Made by a program: the position numbers and the translations under genes. The notes under the pieces are model-generated. The model was not told where the DNA came from and ran no database searches. It was given only the letters and a program-made list of their open reading frames with translations. A DNA stretch of 64,000 nt from positions 62,001 through 126,000 of the forward strand of contig NZ_QOLA01000016.1 in the NCBI RefSeq assembly GCF_003324565.1. The letters are read 5' to 3'. This DNA is from Streptomyces sp. SDr-06 (GTDB taxonomy: Bacteria; Actinomycetota; Actinomycetes; Streptomycetales; Streptomycetaceae). Of this stretch, positions 17,459 to 24,269 are shown piece by piece (positions within the stretch are counted from its first letter, which is position 1; every line of letters starts with the position of its first letter).

Positions 17459-17959
17459 ATGCCTGTACGCCGCCTCAACCACGCGGTGCTGTACGTACGA
17501 GACGTCGCGCGAGCCGTCGAGTTCTACACGGACGTTTTCGGCTTCAAGGTCGATGTCGACATCCCCGGCCGTGCGGCATTCCTCAGTGCCGTTGACACGC
17601 TCAACGACCACGACCTCGGTCTCTTCTCCGTCGGGCCGGACGCGCCCGGCCCCGAGCATGGCCGTGTCGGGCTCTACCACCTGGCCTGGGAAGTGGGCAC
17701 GCTCGGGGAGTTGGCCGCTGTCGCCGACAAGATCAACCAGCGGGGCGCCCTCGTCGGGTCCACGAACCACCTCGTCTCGAAATCCCTCTATGCCAAGGAC
17801 CCCGACGGCAACGAGTTCGAGATCATGTGGCGCGTACCGCGCGAGGACTGGCCGTCCGCGACCGAAGATGCCCGCCCCAGCGCACTCGACCTTGAGGAAT
17901 CACTCAAGCGCTGGGGACCCGACCTCAAGACCGGCGCCGCGGCCGGGTCCGCCACCTGA
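17459..17959 (+). CDS. VOC-superfamily (glyoxalase/extradiol dioxygenase fold) protein
   Basis: 166 residues. The ATG at 17459 is preceded by TCGGGAG. It is preferred to an earlier in-frame ATG at 17369, which would add 30 non-conserved residues. Two VOC beta-alpha-beta modules: RLNHAVLYVRDVARAVEFYT, FGFKV, and LYHLAWEV, then SLYAKDPDGNEFEIMW. The His of LNH, the His of YHLAW and the Glu of FEIMW fit a metal-binding triad, so a dioxygenase or glyoxalase-like enzyme is likely. Substrate unknown; the gene appears monocistronic. Confidence 0.85.
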   Translation: MPVRRLNHAVLYVRDVARAVEFYTDVFGFKVDVDIPGRAAFLSAVDTLNDHDLGLFSVGPDAPGPEHGRVGLYHLAWEVGTLGELAAVADKINQRGALVGSTNHLVSKSLYAKDPDGNEFEIMWRVPREDWPSATEDARPSALDLEESLKRWGPDLKTGAAAGSAT

Positions 17960-18443
17960 ACGCGCTCCGCAGTCGAAGAGCCTGGGGAGCCGCCACCATG
18001 GGTGCAGGCCTCGGCACCTGGTCCCTGCACCGCGACTCCTCCGGTGTCCCGGAGCAGAGCCGAGCGCTCGGTCAGTCGCGGGGAGACACTCCGCGCAGGG
18101 GGCTTCGTCCTGGCCGCGTCGCGAGGAGAGGCATTCGCCGAGTGAAAGACCTCTGCCTTCTGCACACCCCTCCCCGCCGCAGGATCGAGGCTGCGCTCGT
18201 TCAACGTGGATCATCCCCAAGGTGCTGAAGAGTCGTACCGCACCGTCCTGGCCGAAGGCTTGCGCCAGGGCCAAGGGGCGGTCCTCGACCAAGGACTGCC
18301 CCATCAGGCAGTGGCATTCCTTGCCCCCGGGGTCAAGGAAGCGCAGCGGAAGGATAAGCATCGGCTAAAGCGATCTTGTGTGGTCGACCCGGGACTGGAA
18401 CTCTGCCGGGGACTGATCACCCGATGGCTCTTGGGGGGCTCCC
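17960..18443. other. No supported gene
   Basis: Mixed-frame open stretches without recognisable protein sequence. The right end serves as leader of the secreted-protein gene. Confidence 0.4.
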
Positions 18444-19025
18444 TTGAAGGTACGTCACGCCCGCACCCGCACGTTCCTGGCCGCAACCGCGGTTCTCGTT
18501 TCGTCCCTGGCTTTCGTCACCGTAGGCCCGGTCGGCAGCGCGAGCGCACAGGCGCATCCCTGCCCCCAGGACGACGGTCAGCGCGTGGCCCTCGGCACCC
18601 CTGTCAACATCTGGGACAGGCAGGTGAACGGGGCCCCCTGGAACAACACCGACACGTCGATCGGCATCCTGTATGTGGGCTACATCCCCAAGTGCCGCCA
18701 GGTGTACGCGGAAGCACACCTGAACGCGACCGGCGCGGCCATCATCGACCGGGCCGACGTGTACGTCGCGGATGAGCGCAACAACTCCGAGGGCCATGTG
18801 CCGTTCACCAACATGGGCAACGGCTTTCTCACGTCCGGCTTCGTGTCGATCGACGTGCCCGAGTACGACGCCGGGTCCGTTTACGCCGCACCGAAGTGGT
18901 TCAGGGCCGCGCTGAACTATCACGAGCGCCTGGGCTGCTCCGCCATCGTCACCTCCGGACGGCACCAGTTCTCCGACGGCGGGAACTTCAACGACGGCAA
19001 CGGCGCCACCTGCTCGCACGGCTGA
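18444..19025 (+). CDS. Secreted protein of unknown function
   Basis: 193 residues from a TTG start. A basic N-terminus and hydrophobic core (FLAATAVLVSSLAFVTVG) end at a probable signal-peptidase site (GSASAQA, about residue 36). The mature part of about 155 residues has four Cys (CPQDD, KCRQV, GCSAI, TCSHG), suggesting two disulfides, and strand-like sequence (NIWDRQVNG, GILYVGYIP, ADVYVADERNN). I do not recognise the family. GGGGGG upstream may act as RBS. Confidence 0.65.
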   Translation: MKVRHARTRTFLAATAVLVSSLAFVTVGPVGSASAQAHPCPQDDGQRVALGTPVNIWDRQVNGAPWNNTDTSIGILYVGYIPKCRQVYAEAHLNATGAAIIDRADVYVADERNNSEGHVPFTNMGNGFLTSGFVSIDVPEYDAGSVYAAPKWFRAALNYHERLGCSAIVTSGRHQFSDGGNFNDGNGATCSHG

Positions 19026-19079
19026 CTTGGCCCGCCGCGCAAAAGAAGTTGGGCATACAGCGACAGTGCCAGTCGCACG

Positions 19080-19128
19080 GGGTCTCCGTCGAAGCCCGGG
19101 TGCATGCGCTCGGCTTCGGCGGGGGCCC
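19080..19128. repeat. Degenerate copy of the 7019-7067 hairpin
   Basis: GTCGAAGCC...GGCTTCGGCGGGGGCCC with the central TGCGCTCGGCTTCGGCGG shared with 7019-7067, and GAGATCAG following in both copies. Marks a second, decayed toxin-immunity locus. Confidence 0.6.
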
Positions 19129-19149
19129 ATGGGAGATCAGCTGGCGTCT

Positions 19150-19290
19150 GTGGCGTTCAGGGGGCGGGTACGCGAGGTACTCGCTCGGTTTGTGTTTCCG
19201 CGCCGCCCGTGGGGGCCGGGCCTTGCCCCTCCTGAGCCGAGCGATCCATTGTCCCGGACGTGAGTTGGGCCCCGGGACGTACGTGGTCCG
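19150..19290 (-). pseudogene. Remnant of a second toxin C-terminal tip
   Basis: On the minus strand one frame reads VRDNGSLGSGG...GPHG and another, continuing it, RKHKPSEYLAYPPP. These correspond to LRDQGSLGLRW...GPQG and GKHKPSKYVVYTSYP at the end of the toxin at 7792-12309. The last 32 bases differ at only about six positions. Frameshifts and the loss of all upstream domains show it is dead. It is an orphan tip module, as expected of polymorphic-toxin cassettes. Confidence 0.75.
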
Positions 19291-19390
19291 GCTGCGGCTG
19301 CCGCTCCTCAGAGACCGGGCCGCCAGATGGCGGGCAGGCTGAGCTCAGGGCCCGGTCATCATTGTCAGTGGGCCCCGATAACGTCGTGGC

Positions 19391-20044
19391 ATGAGTCGGA
19401 TCATCTCGTACAACACGGCGGACAAGTCTCACGTCATCGGTTTTCTGGGAGCGGCGGAGCGCTTCACGCAAGAGCAGCAGCGTCTTGCGGGCATCATGCG
19501 GCAGAGCGCGCGGACGGCGCAGGCTGAGGTGGACAGGCAGGATCTTGGCTGGGGTCTGACGGTGCCCGACGCGCTGGAGCACCTCCTGGCGGGCCATGCG
19601 TCCTCGTCCGCGCCTGCCGCCGGCAACGCCTACGCGGCCGCGATGCAGATCATCATCGACTGCAACGCGAGCGACGTCATGGACTGGGCCGTGTACTCCC
19701 GGCCAGCCACCTTCTTCAGCGCGCTCGACAGCGAACTGCTCCGCGTGGGAGTGAGCGCCGACCTGTTGCCCGGATCCTTCATCATGGGCGGCCTGCCCGC
19801 CGAGTTCCCTTTCCCCCTGCCGCTGCCCGAACATGCCATGGAGAACTTCGGCTTCTGGCCGCTGGAAAAGACCCGGCCTGCCGCCGATGCCTACCAGGCG
19901 GTCCTGGACCGCGTCGACGAGGAGTTCACACACGAGGTCAAGCAGCTCATCGAGAAGCTCGAAGAAGAGCACGAGAACTGGGTGGAGAGCCAGGACATCG
20001 ACTGGTACACCCAGGACACGATCTTCTTCTCCATCACCGGATGA
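19391..20044 (+). CDS. Hypothetical cytoplasmic protein beside the toxin-tip remnant
   Basis: 217 residues, no signal peptide. N-terminal part SRIISYNTADKSHVIGFLGA. The middle is helical with Ala-rich stretches and aromatic patches (MDWAVYSRP). The C-terminus is a highly acidic helix (DEEFTHEVKQLIEKLEEEHE), then WVESQDIDWYTQDTIFFSI. It resembles a DUF7691-like group of Streptomyces proteins in general appearance only. Acidity and position next to the toxin remnant make an immunity-like role possible but unproven. Overlaps the KOW gene by ATGA. Confidence 0.55.
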   Translation: MSRIISYNTADKSHVIGFLGAAERFTQEQQRLAGIMRQSARTAQAEVDRQDLGWGLTVPDALEHLLAGHASSSAPAAGNAYAAAMQIIIDCNASDVMDWAVYSRPATFFSALDSELLRVGVSADLLPGSFIMGGLPAEFPFPLPLPEHAMENFGFWPLEKTRPAADAYQAVLDRVDEEFTHEVKQLIEKLEEEHENWVESQDIDWYTQDTIFFSITG

Positions 20045-20253
20045 GCGAGATACCGCGTGTGCCGAAGGGTCTGGACGGCCTGGTCGGGGGTGTTGTGCGG
20101 GTGACCTCGGGACCGTTCGCGGACGTCACGGCGTCCGTCCTGGCCGTCGACCCCGCTCGCCGTCGCGTGCAGTTGACGGTGGACATCTTCGGCCAGCTGA
20201 CCAGGATCGATGTCCCGCTGTCGGCCGTGGTGCCGTCATGCGGTGCCGCCTGA
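20041..20253 (+). CDS. KOW-domain (NusG C-terminus-like) mini-protein
   Basis: 70 residues. The segment GLVGGVVRVTSGPFADVTASVL followed by RVQLTVDIFGQLTRIDVPLSAV fits the KOW/NGN C-terminal barrel of NusG: G-x-x-V-R-V-x-x-GPFA, then V-x-x-x-I-F-G-x-x-T-x-x-x-V. NusG KOW domains contact ribosomal S10 or Rho. A free KOW domain without the NGN part is unusual. Its ATG overlaps the stop of the preceding gene, so both are made together. Confidence 0.7.
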   Translation: MSEIPRVPKGLDGLVGGVVRVTSGPFADVTASVLAVDPARRRVQLTVDIFGQLTRIDVPLSAVVPSCGAA

Positions 20254-20467
20254 GGTTGTTCGCCGCCGACCTGCTCCTCAAAGCTGAGTTTCCCTCGGCA
20301 GTCGTAGCCGCGTTCGTACAGAGGGCAGATGGCGATCAGCCAGGCTTGGGCGAGTTCTTCGTGCCGAGTGGCTTCGGACGGCGCCCGTATCACCTGCGGA
20401 CGAGTCGGTCAGGTAGACCGGCGGCCGATTCGGCCCCGTCTACCTGCTCCGCCCCTTCCAGTGACCG
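20254..20467. other. No supported gene
   Basis: Two opposing open frames pass through but neither has recognisable sequence or a ribosome-binding site. Confidence 0.35.
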
Positions 20468-20514
20468 GTCGTGTCCAGAGAGTCCGACCCGGCCGGCCTC
20501 CCCCTGGACACGAC
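20468..20514 (-). terminator. Hairpin downstream of the I36 inhibitor gene
   Basis: GTCGTGTCCAG and CTGGACACGAC form a perfect 11-bp stem with a 25-base loop, 24 bases beyond the stop of the leftward gene. Confidence 0.55.
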
Positions 20515-20537
20515 ATGAATGATCAACTGCTGTGAAA

Positions 20538-20924
20538 TCAGCTGCAGTTGGTCCAGCCGTTGGACTTTATGTAGTGCCACGCACCGTCGGATGCCACCTT
20601 CCATCCCCGCGGGATGATCCCGCTGGAACCGCCGTGGTTCTTCTCCGAGTACCAGACGAAGTCGCACGAGCTGCCGTGGTTGTACCACGACCTGAAGTCC
20701 TGGAACACCGAGTACTGGGTCAGGTCGTTGTTGGTCCCCGCGACCTGCTGTCGGTGGCCGGTGTAGTTCGCCCCGGACCACACGCAGAAGTAGCCCGCAG
20801 GACAGTCCGACGCGGCCTGCGGAACGGCCTGCGCCGCACTCGCGGCACCCGCACCGCCGACCAACAGGCCACCGGTCAGGGCAATGCCGCCTGCCATGGC
20901 TGCGACCTTCTGGGTCATACGCAT
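20538..20924 (-). CDS. Secreted peptidase inhibitor, I36 family
   Basis: 128 residues. Sec signal peptide (KVAAMAGGIALTGGLLVGGAGAASA, cleavage near residue 31), then a beta-gamma-crystallin-like domain: CPAGYFCVWSGANYTGHRQQ, YSVFQDFRSWYNHGSSCDFVWY, SNGWTNCS. This is the signature of Streptomyces I36 inhibitors (SMI-like) and related I36-annotated secreted proteins. RBS AAGGGAGAGAG precedes the ATG. It acts outside the cell; the target protease is not known. Confidence 0.85.
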   Translation of the reverse strand: MRMTQKVAAMAGGIALTGGLLVGGAGAASAAQAVPQAASDCPAGYFCVWSGANYTGHRQQVAGTNNDLTQYSVFQDFRSWYNHGSSCDFVWYSEKNHGGSSGIIPRGWKVASDGAWHYIKSNGWTNCS

Positions 20925-21637
20925 GTGCTCTCTCCCTTGGAACGTGGGTGGGCCAGGCTGGGCCGAGCACGGGAGCAGCGGAATGTATCGGCGGCCCTGC
21001 CGCCTGGAAGCCTTGTCGGCCTTCGCCTGCTGACCTCAATGACAGTAGGAGAATCGACCGGACCAGCACATCCATCGAGAGTGTGGTGGGAGCTACCACG
21101 ACGGGCTTACACCCGAGCCGACATGCAACCAGGGTTCTACGGCGCTGGTTTGCTACTCGGTGCCCTTCCGATCATCGGCGTTCGATGTACGTCCCGGAGC
21201 GAAGCCGCACTCCAGCTGGGTGCTCTCGGACGGCACGCTGGAGCTGGAAGGGGGTTGCGAGCGGCTCGCCAACCGCGACGTGCGCTTCCGGGTCATGGTG
21301 CCGAAGTCGGTGCAAAAGCCCTGCGGCACGGGCACGCCACGCAGCTGACGGGGAGCCACACGGCCGCCTCGGTGGCGCGCTGATCAGGCGCACCATGCTG
21401 GACCTATCGCCTTCGTGGTCGTGATGTCCTCCAGGCGCGTCGGGGCCCGGGTCAGTACTGGATGGTGAGCGCATCCCTCGGATCGCGCCGAGTGCGTCCG
21501 CCCTGCCCCGCCCCGCACACCTCTGCATTTCTCGGGCCCGGACCGCACCACATCAGCTTTCCGAAAGACGGCAACCTTTTTGCCGTCGGCGGCAACTGGG
21601 TGGTGCAAGGACGACTTGGTCTACCGAACGGACAAGC
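20925..21637. other. Intergenic region, possible gene scrap
   Basis: Divergent leader region of the I36 gene (left) and the expansin gene (right). A short plus-strand stretch at about 21180-21348 (SSWVLSDGTLELEGGCERLA, FRVMVPKSVQKPCG) has coding-like composition but no family, start or neighbours. It may be a remnant. Confidence 0.4.
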
Positions 21638-22588
21638 ATGAGCACAACGAAGCACGGCGGTTCGCGGCCGCGGCGCGGCTGGGGACGCAGACGGGCCGTC
21701 CGCATTTCGCTGATGCTGACCGCCCTGGGGGTGCTGGCCTGCTTGGCCGTCGCGCTGTTGCCCAGCGGGGGTGCCGACACCGGACGGGTCACCGGCGCGG
21801 CCGTCGCGGCGGCCCCCACGGGCTCCGGCTCCGTGGACCCCGAGATCGGCGCTCCGACCGCCGCGGCACCGTCACCCGTCACCAGCCCGCCGCCCTCCCA
21901 CCCCACCACGGCGACACCCTCGGCGTCGGGCAGCCCGCGCTCAGCGTCCGCGGCTCCCTCGGCGGCATCCGCGGCAGGACGCATCCGACCCGGCGTCGGT
22001 CGCCAGGGAGTGGCGACCGCCTACGAGGCCGGTGACGGCAACGGCGCCTGCCTGTACGGTCCGTCCGCCGACATGATGATCGCCGCGATGAACCACACCG
22101 ACTACGAATCGTCGCGGGCGTGCGGCGCGCATGTGCAGGTGCGGGCCGCCAACGGAGCCTCGATCACCGTACGGATCGTCAACGAGTGCCCGCTGCCCTG
22201 CGCGCCCGGTCAACTCGACCTCAGCCAGCAGGCGTTCGCCAAGCTGGCCGACCTGCGGGTGGGCCGGCTCCCGATCACCTGGACGCTGCTGAGCCCCGCC
22301 GCGCCGGATCCGCTCTCCCTCAGGTACAAGACCGGGTCCAGCCGCTACTGGTGCGCTCTGCAGGTCATCGGCCACCGCAATCCGGTCGCCGCCCTGGAGG
22401 TACGGACCGGTGGAGGCTGGTGGCAACTGCCGCGTACCGATTACAACTACTTCCTCGCCGCCGACGGCAACGGCTGCGGCGGCACCGTCAGGATCACCGA
22501 CATCTACGGAGAACAACTCACCGTGGCCGGGATCGCCGTGAAACCCGACGTCATACAGCCCACCCGGGTCCAGTTCGCCAGGCACTGA
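21638..22588 (+). CDS. Bacterial expansin (RlpA-like barrel plus CBM63-like domain)
   Basis: 316 residues. N-terminal signal/anchor helix (ISLMLTALGVLACLAVALL), a Pro/Ser/Thr/Ala linker to about residue 115, then the double-psi barrel (GVATAYEAGDGNGACLYG, ACGAHVQVRAANGASITVRI, NECPLPCAPGQLDLS). The C-terminal part (LRYKTGSSRYWCALQVIGHR, WWQLPRTDYNYF) corresponds to the CBM63-like half of EXLX1 expansins. Expansins loosen cellulose-hemicellulose networks without hydrolysis. Its place beside GH74 and GH10/GH62 enzymes supports a plant cell-wall role. Confidence 0.85.
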   Translation: MSTTKHGGSRPRRGWGRRRAVRISLMLTALGVLACLAVALLPSGGADTGRVTGAAVAAAPTGSGSVDPEIGAPTAAAPSPVTSPPPSHPTTATPSASGSPRSASAAPSAASAAGRIRPGVGRQGVATAYEAGDGNGACLYGPSADMMIAAMNHTDYESSRACGAHVQVRAANGASITVRIVNECPLPCAPGQLDLSQQAFAKLADLRVGRLPITWTLLSPAAPDPLSLRYKTGSSRYWCALQVIGHRNPVAALEVRTGGGWWQLPRTDYNYFLAADGNGCGGTVRITDIYGEQLTVAGIAVKPDVIQPTRVQFARH

Positions 22589-22716
22589 CCGTGGATTCCG
22601 TCCACCGTCACCGCAGCGCCCCCGGCGGCGGCCAACGTCCGGGCGCCGCGACGGGCGCTGTTACGCTCAGGCCGATCATTGACGTGCACATCGCAGAAAG
22701 GGAGCGGCCGAGGGAG

Positions 22717-23241
22717 ATGCTGCTCGAGGACGCGTCCGTGGAGTTCCACGATTTCTTCGAACGCCACTACGCCGAGCTGGCCCGCCTTGCCCACCTCCTG
22801 ACCGGCGAAACGGACGCCGCCGACGACCTCGCCGCGGACGCCTTGGTGGCGCTGTGGCAGAACTGGGACCGCTTCCGCGCGGCCCGCCACCCGCTCGCGT
22901 ACGCCCGCGGTGTGGTCGCCAACCTGGCCCGGGAACGGATCCGCAGCACGGTGCGCGAGCGGCGCCGGATCGCCCTGTTCTGGTCCCGCGCCCCCGAGGT
23001 GGTGGCCGCGCCGGACGTGGCGGGCATGCTGGACATCCGCGCGGCGCTCGCCCGGCTGCCCTTCCGCAAGCGGGCGTGTGTCGTGCTGCGCCACGCCTTC
23101 GACCTGTCGGAGAAGGACACCGCTCTGGCCCTCGGCATATCGGTCGGTACGGTGAAGAGCCAGACCTCGAAGGCCATGACGGAGCTGACACGGCTGCTCG
23201 GCGTACCGGCGATCGGCGAGGCGGAGAGGAGGATGCGGTGA
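22717..23241 (+). CDS. ECF RNA polymerase sigma factor (SigE-like group)
   Basis: 174 residues. Region 2: FHDFFERHYAELARLAHLLTG, ADDLAADALVALWQNWDRFR, PLAYARGVVANLARERIRS. Region 4: ALARLPFRKRACVVLRHAFDLSEKDTALALGISVGTVKSQTSKAM. Length and motifs fit the Streptomyces SigE-70 family. The ATG at 22717 was chosen; a GTG at 22683 is an alternative. The stop overlaps the GTG of the next gene (GTGA), a membrane protein that probably controls it. Confidence 0.9.
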   Translation: MLLEDASVEFHDFFERHYAELARLAHLLTGETDAADDLAADALVALWQNWDRFRAARHPLAYARGVVANLARERIRSTVRERRRIALFWSRAPEVVAAPDVAGMLDIRAALARLPFRKRACVVLRHAFDLSEKDTALALGISVGTVKSQTSKAMTELTRLLGVPAIGEAERRMR

Positions 23242-24050
23242 ACGAGGAGATCAGCCGACGGCTGCGCGAGGCGGCCGAGGAACACCGTCCCGACCGCGCC
23301 AGGATCGTGGCACGGCTGGAGCAGCGGACGGTCGCTCCCGCCGTCGGGCACCGCAGGCCGTTCATCGCCCTGCCCGGGCGCCGGGCCGCACTCGCCGCTT
23401 TCGCCACCGCGGGCATCCTGGCCACCGGCGGCCTCGCCGTCGCCAACATCGTCGCGGGCCCGGCACCGCCGCCCCGCCCCACCGCGCCCGTCGTACCGCC
23501 GGCCACCAGCCCGACCCCTTCGCCCGGAAGCCACCCGAGCAGCACGGCACCGAGCAGCGCCAGTCCGGCCCCCTCGCTCGGGAGCAGCGCCCCCGGCACG
23601 GCGCCGAGCGCCTCCGCGAGCAGCAGCCGCCCGACCCCGCAGGCCGGCGGCAGGGTGCGCAACGGCCCGGTGTGGTCCGAGGGTGCGCTGGACGGGCACA
23701 GCACCATCTACTGGGCCCAGAGCAATCTCGTCCTCGGGGTCACCCAACCGCTCACCTCCCTCACCGTGGAGATGCGGGTGGCCCAGACCGGCGCGGTGCG
23801 CAACACCGGCAACTGGCGGACTTTGCCTGCCGACGACTTCGACGTCACCGTCCAGGAGTCGGAAGGCGTCCTGGTCTACCGCTGGGTCCTCAAGCCGGGG
23901 CGCACGGTGCCTCCCGGGCAGCACGAGTTCGCCAGCCAGTACAACCACGCCACCGGCGTCCGCGTGACGAGCGGCGACACCTACCGCGTCGACGCGCAGG
24001 CCTCCGGCGGTGCCTTCGCCCTCAGGGGAACCTTCGCCCCGGCCCGGTAG
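23238..24050 (+). CDS. Membrane protein co-encoded with the sigma factor (probable anti-sigma/sensor)
   Basis: 270 residues, GTG overlapping the sigma-gene stop. The cytoplasmic N-terminus (about 45 residues: EEISRRLREAAEEHRPDRARIVARLEQR) resembles short anti-sigma tails. One membrane helix follows (about 50-72), then a Pro/Ser/Ala linker of about 75 residues and an extracellular beta-rich domain (GHSTIYWAQSNLVLGVTQPL, TSLTVEMRVAQTG, GEHEF-like PGQHEFASQYNHATG). The outer domain may sense polysaccharide, which would couple sigma activity to the adjacent hemicellulase genes. That function is inferred from gene order. Confidence 0.7.
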   Translation: MNEEISRRLREAAEEHRPDRARIVARLEQRTVAPAVGHRRPFIALPGRRAALAAFATAGILATGGLAVANIVAGPAPPPRPTAPVVPPATSPTPSPGSHPSSTAPSSASPAPSLGSSAPGTAPSASASSSRPTPQAGGRVRNGPVWSEGALDGHSTIYWAQSNLVLGVTQPLTSLTVEMRVAQTGAVRNTGNWRTLPADDFDVTVQESEGVLVYRWVLKPGRTVPPGQHEFASQYNHATGVRVTSGDTYRVDAQASGGAFALRGTFAPAR

Positions 24051-24211
24051 AGGTGGAGCCGGGCCCGGTGGTCGCCCCGGCCGACGCGGTGCGCCTTCTG
24101 CGCCTCCCCCGGACCGCCTGGAGACCGCAGCCGGTGAACCGGACCGGCCGAGGCCGCGGGTGAGGGTCCGGAGCCGGTCCGGCGAGAACACGACGCAGGG
24201 CCCGTCAACTG

Positions 24212-24251
24212 CCGCGGGGCCGCAGGCCGTTGTGCGCCTGCGGCCCCGCGG
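24212..24251. terminator. Bidirectional terminator between sigma operon and GH74 gene
   Basis: CCGCGGGGCCGCAGGC and its perfect complement form a 16-bp stem with an 8-base loop, lying between the convergent stops at 24050 and 24270. Confidence 0.8.
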
Positions 24252-24269
24252 GGGTTTCGGGATCAGGGA

